NCBI GenBank assembly: GCA_023078555.1
Contig: CM041204.1
Coordinates: 5,300,430 to 5,364,429, forward strand
Origin: Ulva prolifera
Taxonomy: Eukaryota; Chlorophyta; Ulvophyceae; Ulvales; Ulvaceae
DNA length: 64,000 bases
Direction: 5' to 3'
Below are positions 47,400-60,500 of the stretch, piece after piece; positions within the stretch are counted from its first letter, which is position 1, and every line of letters begins with the position of its first letter. Made by a program: the position numbers and the translations under genes. Below the pieces are notes generated by a model. The model saw only the letters and a program-made list of their open reading frames with translations, was not told the origin of the DNA and did no database searches.

Positions 47400-50300
47400 G
47401 AAGAGGCATGTCCGTTCACTCATGCAGCACAGTGCAGGCGATCGCGTCAGCCTTTCTCAAGGCCAAGTTCAACAGGCCTCAGGTGCTATCATTATGTATT
47501 GACTCCAGAAGTGGCCAGCTCATGCACATGCACTGCATGTCTGAGCCTTCAATCCATTATGATTTTAGTTATATTCAGGTTTGCACCTTCATACCAGAGT
47601 CGTACTGTACAAGTTGCTGCGAGGCAGGGCAGACATCAGGTCACTGATGCAGATCGCATAGGTGCGGCACTTCCTTCATTGTGGTTTAGCCCTCGCGAGG
47701 CCCGTCCTGCATCTTACCTGAGGTCTCTTTGCGGTTTAAAGGTCAGATGCTCTGCAATCTTGGCGTAATGATTCAAGGGCAATCCCTGGGTGCTGCGCGG
47801 ACCAGTTCAAACTCTCGCAAGGCAATGAAAGACTTCGGGGATGTTGCTCTTCATCTTGCCCTTTCCCGGAAGAGCTTACAATCTTCAAATCGCGAGAAGC
47901 TAAATACTAAGCGACTTCTCCATTTGCTGTTGAGAGAAGAGAGTGCATTGCGAATGCAGCTTCAGCAGCTGGAAGCAGAGTCTACGACTTGCAATTGGTG
48001 TGTGCAATAATTCGCGTAGTTGGTGGATGATGTCAGTGTGGAGTTCATGGATATGCCAACAGTCATTACATTCATAGGTGGTCAAATGTCGTAGGTGCCA
48101 CGCAGGTTGCTCAAAGATGCCAGAGCGGTACATGCCAAAATTTATTCGACAGATTCAAATTCAGACAAAGTCGAGCTGGTGCAAACACGGCGTGCTGTTG
48201 CAAAGCAGGGGAAACGCTGGCGGAGCCTGATCAGTGATGCTGTGAGAAATGCAGACTTTCTGGATGGAGAGCTTACTGAACAAATCAAGGGAATCATGTT
48301 GGTGACTACAGAGTGGAAAGAAATGAAGAAGCTGGTGTCCGCAGCAGCCGAGGTGTTGGAGCAGTGCAGAGTTCGGCGGGTGCAAGCTGAGCAGGATCAC
48401 AGAGATCATTTCAAGTTTGGCAGTGCCGGGTACTTGACTTACGACAGTACAAATCATGATGTGATGTCTTCTACCTTGAGCTAGTATAGCATACGCTGCT
48501 GCAGGGCTGATACGCAGCCTGCAAATGCATCCACTGGGGACCCCGCCGATGAAACAAAGAAGCAAGCGACCGCAGCAAGGATCCCAAGATACTCGGTGCT
48601 CTGTTGTGGCAAGAAATACCTGGATGAAGTTCCTCTGCTCCTGGATGCTGACGCTGAGACACAGCTTCTTGAGACGCTCCCGCCTCTGAAGTTGCTCATG
48701 ACGCTTCAGGTGAGATCACTAGACCCGATGGCCTCTTGCAGTGCTGGGCTGCTTGCTGCCATGATTGTTTGTTTAACAATCGTATCAATGTGATGCAACC
48801 TTGCATGGCATTGGTAGTGTCCCAAGGCAACAGTAGTTTCGGAGAGCTCGTACCTGCAGTGGCTTTGCGCAAGCTGACAGGCAGTGAGCATGCTCTTGCA
48901 GGGATACAGCTTAGCGTTTAATCAGCTTGGAAAGGCTGTCTGCTCGCTCTCCGCATGGATCAACATCATATCGCAGGTTCAGTTGTTGAACTCTTCCCAG
49001 GCAATGGAAATGCTATCAATGGCAGGGCGTGACGTCCTACGTTCTGATCATGTGGTAGTGTACTGCCACATGGGAGAGCAGTACTGGGCTGTGGCGCCAA
49101 CGGCTCGGAGTGGCGACACGGGAGGTGGCAGCACTCCGGTCCCTCGGCAAGTCGGTCGGGGCATGGTGGGTTATGCGGCAATGGTGCGGAAGGATGTCAG
49201 GGTGGCTGATGCTAAGGCTTCGCCTCTGTATGATGCCCGTGCCGAAGATATAGCAGTTGCCCCACTCGCTCACTCTGTGCACCCCACAGCGGTTGCACGT
49301 GCGCAACATGACCCTCAAGCGGGAGACACTGTGTTGGTGAAAGCCATGCGCGGCTGGCGGGCTCACAGTGGCCCATTCATTCAGGACGACATGGCTGTGT
49401 TACGTGTTATAGCCAATACTGCCCAGCAGGTGCGGTCTGTCCAGGGCTCTTTGGTAACAGTAGTGTCACATTGTGACATCAAAATGGCACTCCCATGGCT
49501 ATTGGCCCAAGCTTGTTGGGAGCAGACAGCTGTGCACAGACTTTGAAATGGAGGAATGCACCATACTCGTTGCTTGTGGTGAGCGGTGCACCATGTTGCA
49601 GGCCATAATCCATCAGGAGGACATGTGCATTGCAGAAAGGAAAACCACGCTGGCAAAGTTTATGGTCGATGTCCGCCGGTCCATTGGATCAGAGCTGCAG
49701 CTGGAGCGTGCCATGGACTTGGCGGCGGACGTGCTAGCTGAGGCTGTAGACTCAGATGTCGGCCTCGTACACCTACTGCGGCCAGATCGCCGTAATCCCA
49801 GCTTTCAAACGTACTCCTCGCTTTCTGGCGCCAGGCTTGGGGTGTGTGTGCTGATGTCGGCGGGTGGAGCTGCATGTGCTGATGGGACGCCAATCACAGG
49901 CATACCTGCATTGAAAGGCACGTGCTGTCAATTGTGGCTGTGATGGGGGGTCACAGCATGCAGGTGCGTCCATGGCAAATATCTCTACTGATGCACTGCT
50001 GCACCACAAAGGAGGCGGTGCTCTGCAATGACCCAGGCAGAGACAGCCGTTACTCGCCTGCTGTGGACGGTGCTCTCACAGGCGTGAAGGTACACAACAC
50101 ACTGCTGGTGCCCTGGATGAGCTCCTCTGGTTCATGTATAGGCGTGCTTCAGGTGAGACATCTGACAACCTCGACAACAAGTGAGCTTGCGGATGAGGTG
50201 AACCTAAAAGAAGGCGCACGGGGCATGTGCTGCTTCAGACATTTGGAAGTGAAGTGCAGGTTCAGAATCGAAAGCACTGGCCGGCGACAAGCCTGCGTCC

Positions 50301-51698
50301 GTTCGAAAGGTGCAGCCACTATACGGAACGCGATGCAAACATACTTGCAGATTTGGCCGGTATGCTTGAAGATGCAAGGACCCATTGTGAGTCGTTGCTG
50401 GCTTTGAGAGACAGGCACAACCCTCTATCACATGTGCCATTCTCCGAGCATGTGGATGATGCACACACCAAAATACAGTACATGCTCAAAGATGCTCTTG
50501 GGGTGCTGCATGCGCGTATTCTCGAAGTTGACCATGCAAATCAGCAATTGATCGCTTCTGGAGAGAATTCCATATCATACTATCCGCTCTCTGCTGCTTC
50601 GATAGCGGCAACAGTTGTGAACACTGGAGAACTGAGGCACTTGCAGAATCCTGCCGTCGCCCTTGACTTCAATAGACATATTGATGTGAATGCCGGCGTT
50701 GGTGTTGTGGAGGACCTTTTGGTGGTGCCTGTCACTGCGGCCATAGGCAGTCCTGCATTTAGGAGCAATACAGGCATGGGCCCATGCAGTCTTGATCAGC
50801 TCTCCCTTGATACCGTTGTGACTCCTAAGGCGCGTGTGATTGCGATTGTCCAGGTGAGATCACAACGTTTGCCCAAGAATTTATCATGTAAAGGTTCTCA
50901 TGCTGACCAGCACAAGGTGAACATGCAGGTCAGCTCAAAACGGAGGGGATTGCTTGGTGCGAATGACATTCAGTTGGCTGAGAAACTTGCAACCCAGATA
51001 TCGTTTATGCTGCAGCGTGTGCACCAACTATGCAAGGGGAAGCGTGCGGCAGCGCAAATGACATCAGTCATCTGCACCATGCAGCAGCTCTCCATGGCAC
51101 AGCATGATCCACATCGCCGGCAAGCAGTCATGAATGACCTAGCACGAAATGTGCTGGACGCAGAGATGGTGCAGCTGGCCCCCGTGAAGGCTGTGAGGAC
51201 ATCAGAAGGGTGGGACTGTGTACCGCCCAATGCAAAGGTGAGGCATGGTACTGTGTGAACGCTCATCAATCATAGAAACAGCTCAATCAGCAGCGTTCCT
51301 GCAGAATGCAGTCTTGACGGCTTCGGAATTTAGGAGAATGATTGGCTTGGAAAATATTACTGCCGAAAGCGTACACAAATGTACATACAGTACAGTCGAA
51401 TTTCATGGTGCTTGTGCAGGCACGGACCCTGACAGATGAGGTAGTGAGACTTGTTGAGGACTCACAAGTGCTGTTCGACGAGACTCGTGGTTGTCTGAGC
51501 GAACAGGATGCATTTTTTGGTACCACGATCAAGCCAGAAAGGCTTCTTGGATGTCCTGTGTGGTTGCAACCTGGCGCCATGTATGCAGTTCTCGTTGTGC
51601 AAAGGTTTAGTATTGAGCCGTACAGCAAATTGGAAATTCAGATTGTGGACTCTGTCGCTCGCAGGATCGGACTGCTAGCGTCCCAGCATGCTTTGTAG
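47400..51698 (+). CDS. Large protein with N-terminal coiled coil and serial GAF-like domains
   Basis: Multi-exon. N-terminal exons encode helical, charged segments (REKLNTKRLLHLLLREESAL at about 47895-47955; VRNADFLDGELTEQIKGIML at about 48240-48300). GAF-like domains follow. The first is at about 48990-49430 (VVYCHMGEQYWAVAP; GRGMVGYAAMVRKDVRVADA). The second is at about 49650-50155 (ERAMDLAADVLAEAVDSDVG; TKEAVLCNDPGRDSRYSPAV). The third is at about 50450-51030 (VEDLLVVPVTAAIG; ARVIAIVQ). A fourth, weaker one is at about 51100-51698 (YAVLVVQRFS). The pattern (small-molecule pocket, then a promoter-less V/A-V-L-Q strand before each intron) is that of GAF/PAS-type sensor domains. No kinase or cyclase domain is visible. 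The stop TAG is at 51696-51698 and TGTAA at 51812-51816. The true start may lie further upstream (46.7-47.4 kb). The ligand is unknown. Confidence 0.6.
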
Positions 51699-51888
51699 GC
51701 CTGCAAAGTGCACTGTTAAGCTGCCGGAAGGTCAGGGTTGGAGAAGAAATTTGGTGTGAAAACATGATCACATCGCTCCAACCTGACAAAGAAAGCAGGG
51801 CACCCATGCACTGTAAAGGTTGGCGGTCCTACCCCCCGGGCGGGGCACTGATGACAGTTCCATGGATGTGGAATACCCAAGTCAGTTT

Positions 51889-51972
51889 CTGTTGCAATCC
51901 AGTGATGTGAGCGCCATGCCACGATGTGCAAGGGTCCAGTGGCACAGCGGTCATTTCACTGGATTGCAACAG
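51889..51972. repeat. 34-nt imperfect inverted repeat with 16-nt loop
   Basis: 51889-51922 pairs with 51939-51972. The outer 17 bp are perfect (CTGTTGCAATCCAGTGA), and 29 of 34 positions match overall. It lies about 190 bp after the GAF-gene stop and after its putative TGTAA, in the 0.9 kb gap before OFD1, which otherwise shows no gene. Confidence 0.75.
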
Positions 51973-52571
51973 TTGCCTATACTTGCCTGGCACATTGCGG
52001 ACCTTTGAGGAAGCTGGACACTTACGACCAATGAAACCCAACGGCAAAGTGGATTATCGCTATTGAGCACTGTACAAGATGACACTGGTTGACAACCTTT
52101 TTGTACAGTCCACGCAAGCTGATCAAAAGATCGTCATGAATGCTCAAGTAGCCAGTCTCGGTGTGATGTTTCGGCGTAGCGTGCTGAAGAGACGAGCTCC
52201 GGCCTCGGAAGCGGTGTGGAGCCTGCCGTGATGAGCCTACACATAACTCTCGCTACACCGCGGTGCACCGTGTGGTTGTTTGAACTCTAACGCGGTGCTT
52301 GCAAGCTAAGGTGAATGTGTCCTTGAGCAATAGCACGTGATGCACTGATCCACCAAACGTATTGAAGGAGTTTGTTGAAGTGGCTGCATGATCGCGCGCA
52401 GCTGGTTGCGAAACATCTTCTGCGGGCGTCTTGTTGTCGGCCTGGGACCAATGGTTGCCCTGACGCGCTGAGCAACACTGTATAATCGCGCTTGGATATG
52501 AGTTTGGTTGGACAGGTGTTCGCCTTTCGTAGCCTGGTGGACGCTTGTTGCATCGCTTAGGTGTGCCCAGG

Positions 52572-55500
52572 ATGGCGGATGCGAGGCGAAGGCAGCCGGA
52601 TATATGCAAGTATGCCTCGCCCAGCGTGTATAAAGACGAGCTATATACACGATTGAGAAGCAGTGGAATTTTGGATGAAGCCAAAGTACGTGCTTCCCTT
52701 CTGATGTCCAGGCCTAAACCTCTGTTGTGCATGTGCATGGACTCGCATTGCGCACAGTTGCAGAGGGCAATTCTCCGAACGAGAATGTGCAAAAGACATT
52801 TCAGTCAAATGTACCGCACGTGTTTACAGTGTGCCTTGAGAAAGCGCATTCTAGATCACTTTCGACGCGATCTAGGAGCCCCGCCGGAGAAAGCAAGGCC
52901 TGCTTCAATACAGCAGTACATGGTCAACACACTCATTGCCGAATACCTGGGTGCACGTGCACACACATGCACGCTTTCAGTGTTTCTGCCTGAAGTGTGC
53001 CTCAGCGATACTGCGGTCCTGACTCATGAAGACATCCTGTCGTTACTTGAGATCCGGCCTGGCGCAAAGCTGCACAGCGTTGTCCACTCATCCATGGTAG
53101 AAGACAAGGAAAATCGTGCGTTCCCGTCCACAGATTCTTAGCTGACTTCACGCTGTAGTGGACGATGGTTCCTTGACCCTCAGCAGACCACACAAAGCAT
53201 CAGCTTTGCACAGGTGGCAAGCGCTTTAACTTGTTGGAAGCGCTGCTGGACAGCATCAAAGCAGTGGGATCTGTCTGCACATCTGAAGCGGGCACCAACA
53301 CTCAAGAGGATGCAGTCGGGAGGGCTATGTTGCAGCTGACCTCCTTGGACCAGCAATACACATCTAAGAAAAGCCAGAGCATTGATTCAGTGGTTGCGGC
53401 GAGGCTTGCGGACATGCAGAGGGACACAGACAAACGCATCAAGCTCCAGGTTGCAGCGCAGGTAACGAACAGTGCATGCTGAGCCTTGCAGCGCTTGGCT
53501 GTCATCTTGATGAGGCATCGCAGTACGTGGAACTCTGTTGGCTTTTAGAATCCACATGCATCCACTTGGCGTGGAGCCAGTTTGTGGGCGGCCCCAGTAA
53601 AAGCAGAAAATTGTGTGAATCTCGCTTCAGGTGGAGAGAGTCCGTGAGATTGAGGTGGGGCAAGCACGAATAGAGGAGGCAGCTCAGTGGCGCAAGGAGC
53701 TGGCAAATGAGCGGGCGGAGCTGGAACGCATATACATGGAGCGCCTGCGGCGGCTAAGGGACCAGGAGGATGCAGCCGCACAGCGTGCGAGTGATCTGCA
53801 GCGCGGTGCAGAGCGTTCTGCGTTCGAACGGCGGCAGAGGATGGTTGCTGAAGATGACCGCATTCGCGCTCTCCAGAAGGTGTGGCCCAGCTGCGTGTCA
53901 ATGACGTAATTTGTGATCAGATGCCACGGACCATGAGCCGCATAGCATTGCAGACATGCAGGCTGATGCGTTGGCCCATTGACAGGAGCCAAGAATTGTT
54001 GTTCCCACCCTTGCTGGTGCTTCCTGGGTTGCTGACCTGACAAACGGCCGTGAGGCACCAGCATCAGTCAGTGCTCATCCGGTGCTAAACTAGATACCTC
54101 GTTGTCCCTGAATATTCACCCACGATCTGAGTGTGAAGGAGCGAGAGCTTGACATTAACATGCGGCAAGCGGCTGTGGCAGCTCGGGAGGAGGCCGCAGC
54201 AGCGCGCGAGCAGCGTTGTGCACAGGCCGACCAAGTGGCACAGCGGTGTGCTGCCGAAGCATGTGCTCGTGCCGACAGCGCCCAGGTGGAAGCCCGCAGA
54301 GCGGTGAGCTGCCGTCCCTGCCACCTGCTTGACATGCACCACATCAATGCAGCAGAACCCACAAAGCAGGTTGCTATGACCTTGTACTGCCTGTGAACGG
54401 CCTCAGAGGCCTCCTGACCGCTTGCTGCACATCCTGTCTGACCCTGCGGACGGACATCACAGCAGCGACGCCGCCGCTGTGGCGGGCGTGCAGTGTCGGT
54501 CTGCGCACGTTCCTGTTGACATGTTTGTTCTGCACTTGGCTGCCCAGGTTAATGTGCCTTAAGGGCATCTGGTACTCCCTGGTCACGGCAATGAAGGAAC
54601 CAGGGAAGGGACTCGCGCTTGCAGGCTGAGGCGGGGCTTGCCAGCGAGCGTGCGAGGGTGCGCACACAGCGCCTGGAGCTTGAAGAGGAGCGGGCCCGCG
54701 TGCTCGCAATGCGCGATGAAGCGGCAGAGTCCACTGCCGCGAATGCCATGAAGGTTGCCCAGATTGAGCGGCTACAGTCGGACAAGGCCGATGCGGAGGC
54801 CCGCGCGGCAGCCCATGCCTCTGAGGCACGCCGCCTGCGGGGCCAGAGCAGCAGGCTGCTGCAGGAGTTCGAGGCACTGCACGCAGACGTATTTGGCTGC
54901 ACCGTATCTCTTTGTGGTACAGAGGTTGCTGGCCCCGGCGGTGGCTCAGCCGTCGCGGTGCATCGGCCTTGTGATGATGTGGCGGTCGACGGAGAGGGTC
55001 TAGCACGGCTGCGGCGCAGGGTGCGGGAGGCTCTACGGGCTCACGCCGTCGCAGAGGAGCGGCGCAGGGCACTGCAGGAGGAGATGGACGCTATGCGGCA
55101 GGAGCTAGCTGGAACGAAGTCGGCGGCCGCGGCAGCACAGGCAGAGGTGGGCGCACTGTGGCAGGCAGTTCGGGACGCGCAAGAGCTGCTGGTGGAGGCG
55201 CGGGAGGGCCGTGAGCGGGCCCTCTCACAAGCGGAGGACTGCCGACGCGCACTCACGCATGCTGAGGGGGAACTTCGGGAGGCGGAGGGTGCTGCAGCTA
55301 CTGCCCGGTGTGCTCGGGATCGTGCGATCGCGGCATGCGTCGATCCGCAAGGTGGGCGGCATGTTTCCCCACCATGTCGCGCAGCGGCATGGACTGAGGC
55401 CCCGGAGCTCGGGGCTGCGTCCAGCCAAGTGCATATGGGGAGCAGCGTGAGCAGCAGCGCGGTGATCGCGCAGCGATTGGAGCAGCTGGAGGCGGAGGAG

Positions 55501-57331
55501 GGGGAGCTGCAGGCAGAGATGGCAGAGTTTCGGGACAAGGTAGCAAGGCAGCAGGCGCAGCTGCACAGGTCGGCGCGCGGAGGGCTGTGGTCTACACCAC
55601 AGGAGCACGCAGCACGGCTGAACTACGCTGGCATGGCTGGAATGCCAGTGGTAGCGTCGCCGATGCGGTGTGCTGGCGTGGGCAGGCCAGTGTCGCCTGC
55701 GCTGGCGCACAGCGGGTACGTGTTCAATGCTACTATGTGTCCCCCCACCAGCGCAGGTTTGATGGCGCGTTCGGAGGGGGTGAGAGTGGATGAACCTCTT
55801 GGGGCTGACCCGGGCAGGGATGTGGCAGCAGGGCAGGCGTGCCTGGGCAGCGTATGGGCTGCTCCGGCCGTGCGGGGTCCTGCTGTGCAAGAGGGGCTGT
55901 TCGCGGAGCATGGGCGTGGGCTACAGCAGCGGTCGCAGTCACTCAGGACGACTGTTGAGGACGTCACGCATGAGTACGCCGGGGACGCTGCGGCAGCCGC
56001 AGGGATGCGGCAGAGCACATCCTCAGAGGAACCTTTGACGGTGCTGCCGTGCCTTGACCGGCCTAGTTTTGTAGGCACTCAGAGTGCAGCTATAGTACCC
56101 CCGTCAGCGCAGCAATGTGACAGGGGTGATCTTGCCGACGCGCACACTACATCCCATGCATCTGCACCAAGAGGGGCATCGGATAGCCATGCACAAGACT
56201 TCAGTCACAGCCTGGACGCGGGTAGTGGCCAGAATGGCAATGTTGCAAGCCAAGGAGGTTTCTTCCATTCACGTTCCAGGATTGAGAAAGTTGAGGCTCG
56301 CACGGTCTTTTTGCCCTCGACCAGCGATACGGCACAGGTTGATGTCATCGGGGAGTGCACTTCGGCCCTGCCAGTCGCAGCTGTGATTGGAGCTGGGATG
56401 TCAGGCAGCAGTACATCCTTTTCCAGATGTGAAGAGGGTCAGCGTACACTGCTGCACACATCATCTCTGACCAGCGAGATAATTGCTCTGGCTCCAAGGG
56501 ACACAGACGATGACGAACCTAGCTTGCCCACTGACCAGCACTGCGCTGCTCATGACGATCGAGAAATGCAACAGGAGGACACATGTAGCACAAGCACTAC
56601 GGGAGACAAAGCAGCTGATTTTAGCTTTCCTCCAAACGAAACACACGCCACTGATCAAGGCTCAACAGATGTGATTGAACCTTCAGACAGGGCGGTCGAA
56701 GCCCCCATACAGCCGCTTGCGCCAGAGGCCTTTGAACAAGCCATGGCACCAAATCATGAGTCCAGGCTGGAGTGCATCGTCAGGGAATCAAGTATCATGG
56801 AAAGCTTGAAGCGAGAAATTCTCAGTGAAACTGCATTTCTTGATGAGACTGCTCTTGCAGCGTCCTGCGGGGTTGGTGCCTCGAGTGATGAGCTAGCTCA
56901 AGAAGATCAGTATTGCTCTGGTACAGCAGTGAACACTGTTCTGAAAATTAGCCCGTCCAAGGCTGAGCAGAGCACTTCTGAGGTAGAGGAAGATGGTGGA
57001 CGGGTGAATAAGCAGAGTGAGTTTGGGACCGCAGCGGACCTACGCGAGTGCTCGTCTGCGTCCATGGTATGACACCTGTTCTGGATGTGGCCAACACTCG
57101 AAAGCCAGTGATCCATGCGCTTTCGACTGCCATTACAGCAAATGACGCTGTGTCCAGGTTGATTCGTCTGATTTAGATGTCGTGGGAGCACACTTGCTTT
57201 CCGGCGGGATACAGCCAATGTTCAGCGGGCAAGATCACGATGACCCTGAACTCCTTGGAGTGGACCTTGCCCACCAGTTGACGGAGGCTGTGCTAGAGGA
57301 CGTTGACTTTGAAGAACTAGAAGTCATTTAA
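52572..57331 (+). CDS. OFD1: OFD1-like centriole/basal-body protein, about 1249 aa
   Basis: Exons: 52572-52685, 52758-53115, 53214-53461, 53631-53879, 54139-54303, 54625-57066, 57158-57331; the phases agree. The N-terminal LisH motif (YKDELYTRLRSSGILDEAK) is followed, as in animal OFD1, by VNTLIAEYLGARAHTCTLSV, then FLPE, then HEDILSLLEI and a DKEN motif that is completed by splicing (DKENRGKRF). Next comes ALLDSIKAVGS with an NTQ. Long Ala/Glu/Arg-rich coiled coils follow (about residues 220-500), with a low-complexity Ser/Ala/Gly-rich second half. It ends with an acidic peptide (VLEDVDFEELEVI) like the acidic OFD1 end. OFD1 localises to distal centrioles/basal bodies and is needed for ciliogenesis. 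The exon 5 acceptor is the least certain. Confidence 0.85.
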
Positions 57332-57523
57332 GAGCACACTTGTGATATTTTGAATTGACCAACATGATCATGATTTTACAGACCAGTATTCTTGTTCACA
57401 CTCATGAGCTAGAGAATTATTACAATGCTTTAAGAGAGTGCACGGCAGGGATATCGAGGCACAGCCTGTCGTGATACTGCCAAGCAAGATGCAGCCCTGG
57501 AATAGCTAGGCGACCAGGAAATC

Positions 57524-60500
57524 TCACGGTTGGGGACGCGATTGCACGACGTACATCGACTCGCCCACAACAGCTCCTTCAACATCCTGTGGGCCACCGA
57601 GCTCAGTCTCCAGGAATTTGCCAATCTTGTACAGGCCTGCAGCCAGCGCCTTTCGCCTGTCTTCATCCTTGCTGAGGTAGTGATTGCTGTAGGCCACGGT
57701 GCGCTTGCACACCATACCAGCTACCACGGGGTCAGCATCATCCTGGGAGCCATAGATGCTGTTTCCAGGAACCAGCTGCCCCTGTGTCTCTGCGACAGGC
57801 ATGTATGCTTCGCTGAAGTTGGCAAAGGCCCGCATCTTCACATCCCCGGGCTTGCTGCCAACGGACATGCGCCAGGCAGACCCTTCTGTGCCCGACGCAA
57901 GCGTCTCCCCCATTCCCGGTGCAATCTCGGCGTAAACTGAGTCGACCTCGCCATCAGAATCTTCCATGGGGTCCTTGGTGTGCAACACATAGCTCAGATC
58001 GGGCGCCAGCATTTCCTGCACAGCAGTGGCACTTGAGTCATGCATTGCCCTCCGCCTGAAAGAAACATCTGGCACAGATTATTCAGGAGCTTGGCATGCA
58101 ACGAGCCAGTTGACATACTGAGTGCATGGAAGAACGGCTGCCGGCATGAAAACCCTACAGCAGCTACACATGAACCTGGGCCGTGTTCGCGCTCACACCT
58201 GCACCAGCACAGCCATGCATGCTTCGCTCTGCTTGATCCCAGCAGCCCGCCGACTCAGCACGGCACGCCGCGAATACAGCGAGGCCCAGACCTCTGCGAT
58301 GCCTGCCGCAACTGCCGTGGCATCCCCTGCCTTCAAGTTCGGAATGCTGTCATACAGCCCTGCCCCGGACAGCCCCGCAAGGTCCTCCACATTTGCCGAG
58401 GACCGTGCGATAGCGATCCCAGTGCCCGCCATGTGCTCTACAGCCTTCTTTGCACACGCGATGGGCGGCTTGCAGCGCTGCTGGATCAGAGCCTGCATCT
58501 TGGCGCACGCTGCATCCAGCTTGTCGCCGATCTCCGCCGTCTCCAGCTCCCCCAGCAGAGTCTCGAACTCCTCTGACGCCCCGGCCGCCGCAACGGCCGC
58601 CTCCATGCTCCCGAACGGCAGCACCGTGCCAACCGGCACACTGAACAGCCCGTCGGATAGCGACGCCAGCGCTCCGCAGACCTGAGCCTTTGCGCCGGAA
58701 TTCTCCAGCGACGCATCGGCCATCGGGATCACCTCGACACTTGACACCCGTTGGACGCTGGAGGCGCTGTTGCACAGCGGAGTGGATCCGGGAATGGCCT
58801 CGGCGGCTGCATTGGAGCCAGTGGGCGCCGGCGCGCCATCATACTCGGATATCTTGACACCCTCGCCACTGACCGCAAGTTTCACGGTCTTGCCGAGCAG
58901 GGGCAGGATCGAGCCGTCGATGGCGGACTGCGAGGTGCAGGTGGCGAGCGGCACTCGCTCCTGCCGCGAGCGCACGCCCAAATGACTCAGGTGCGGCAGC
59001 TCCTGGCACAGCAAGACGCCTCGGATATTCTTCCCAGCCGTCGACACCTGCATTGTGGCCCTGTCTCCTGACAGCGCTCAGAACATCCTGTAGCCTGCGG
59101 CGGCACCTGTTGAGCTATATCAGTCCCTGAGGCTGGCATGTGCACTGCTGCGCACGCATCCAGGGTTTGTCGTCGCTGCCCATACACAGCTCATGCAAGA
59201 ATGTACTGCGCCGCAACAATGACAAGCCTCATCTGCGAGTACACGCCCAGTACGCCTCAACATGCACGGTTCACCCACGGTCCGGAAGAGGTTCCGGAGA
59301 TCAGAGGAAGCCACAACCCGCACCTCCTCGTCCCCGGTCGCAGACCTCACCAGCAGCACGCATGGCTTTCCGCCAGCGTGCTCCTGGCCAGGCTGGATGC
59401 TGTCGACCTCCACGAGCTGGCCCACGGCGTCGCCGGACACGATGCCGTCGTAGTCGCCCATGCCGAGCTGCTCACGACACGCCTGCAGGAGGTCCGTGTT
59501 GAGCTTAGACAGCTGGAAGGTGACATTGGCCCGGATCTCGGCCTCGGTGAAGACATTCTGCACCTCCGCCTCGATGCCGAGGCCGCCGCCGAGCCCCGCC
59601 GCACGCGCCGCGAACGTGTCAAGCTGCGCGTCTGCGAACGAGTCGGTCAGCCGCTGCACGCGCTCCAGCGACGCCTTGAGCCGCAGTGTGTCCTCCTGCA
59701 CAGCACGTAGGAGTCAGGTGGCCACTCCACGCATCGCGTGCAATACTGTCCCGTCACAAGGCGGCAAAAACGTGGGCATACACTTTTCAATTTGCATGCC
59801 ACGTGCACTCTTGGACATGAAAGCAGGCGGGACAGCATGCCTTGGAGGTGGACACGCCGAGCTTCTGCCAGGCGCCAAGGTCCTCATCGATGGCAAAGCA
59901 CTCGGCGGGCATCCAGCTGGACAGGCCGCAGTGACGTGTGGCCAGGACGAGGGCGCCCAAGGGCTGCGCCCATGCGGCCGCGTCGCCGGCGCGCATCGCG
60001 CCCAGCGCACCGCTGCCGGAGAGCACATTGATGTAGCGTGACATCAGCGTAAATGCAAAGTCCTCACAACGCAACTCGGCCAGGCGCCAGCGCTGCCGCA
60101 TCGACATCGCGTTGTCCGGGGCGTCATTGCGCAGGCCGCTCGAAAGCCCAGCCACAAGCAGCGTGCGCACCTACACGCACTCACGCTCCACTCGGGCTGC
60201 AAAGCACGCCACGAGGCCGGCGAGAAATTTGAAACCATCATGTGGCATGCAGACACGCCATGTGCATCGCATTCTTACTTGTCCACAAGACAACACACAT
60301 CAACGACGACAGCGCCATAGCCAGAGAGTATCTTCTGAGCACTTGTGGACATGCAGATTGGGCACCTTCGCAGACTTCTCTGCGCCCGGGCATGCACATT
60401 GCACCCGCACATGCATGATAGCTCCGTGATACGCACCGATGTGAGCTGGTGCAGGCAGTCCGCGATCGCGCCCGCCGAGCCGTCGTGCTCCATGTGGCCC

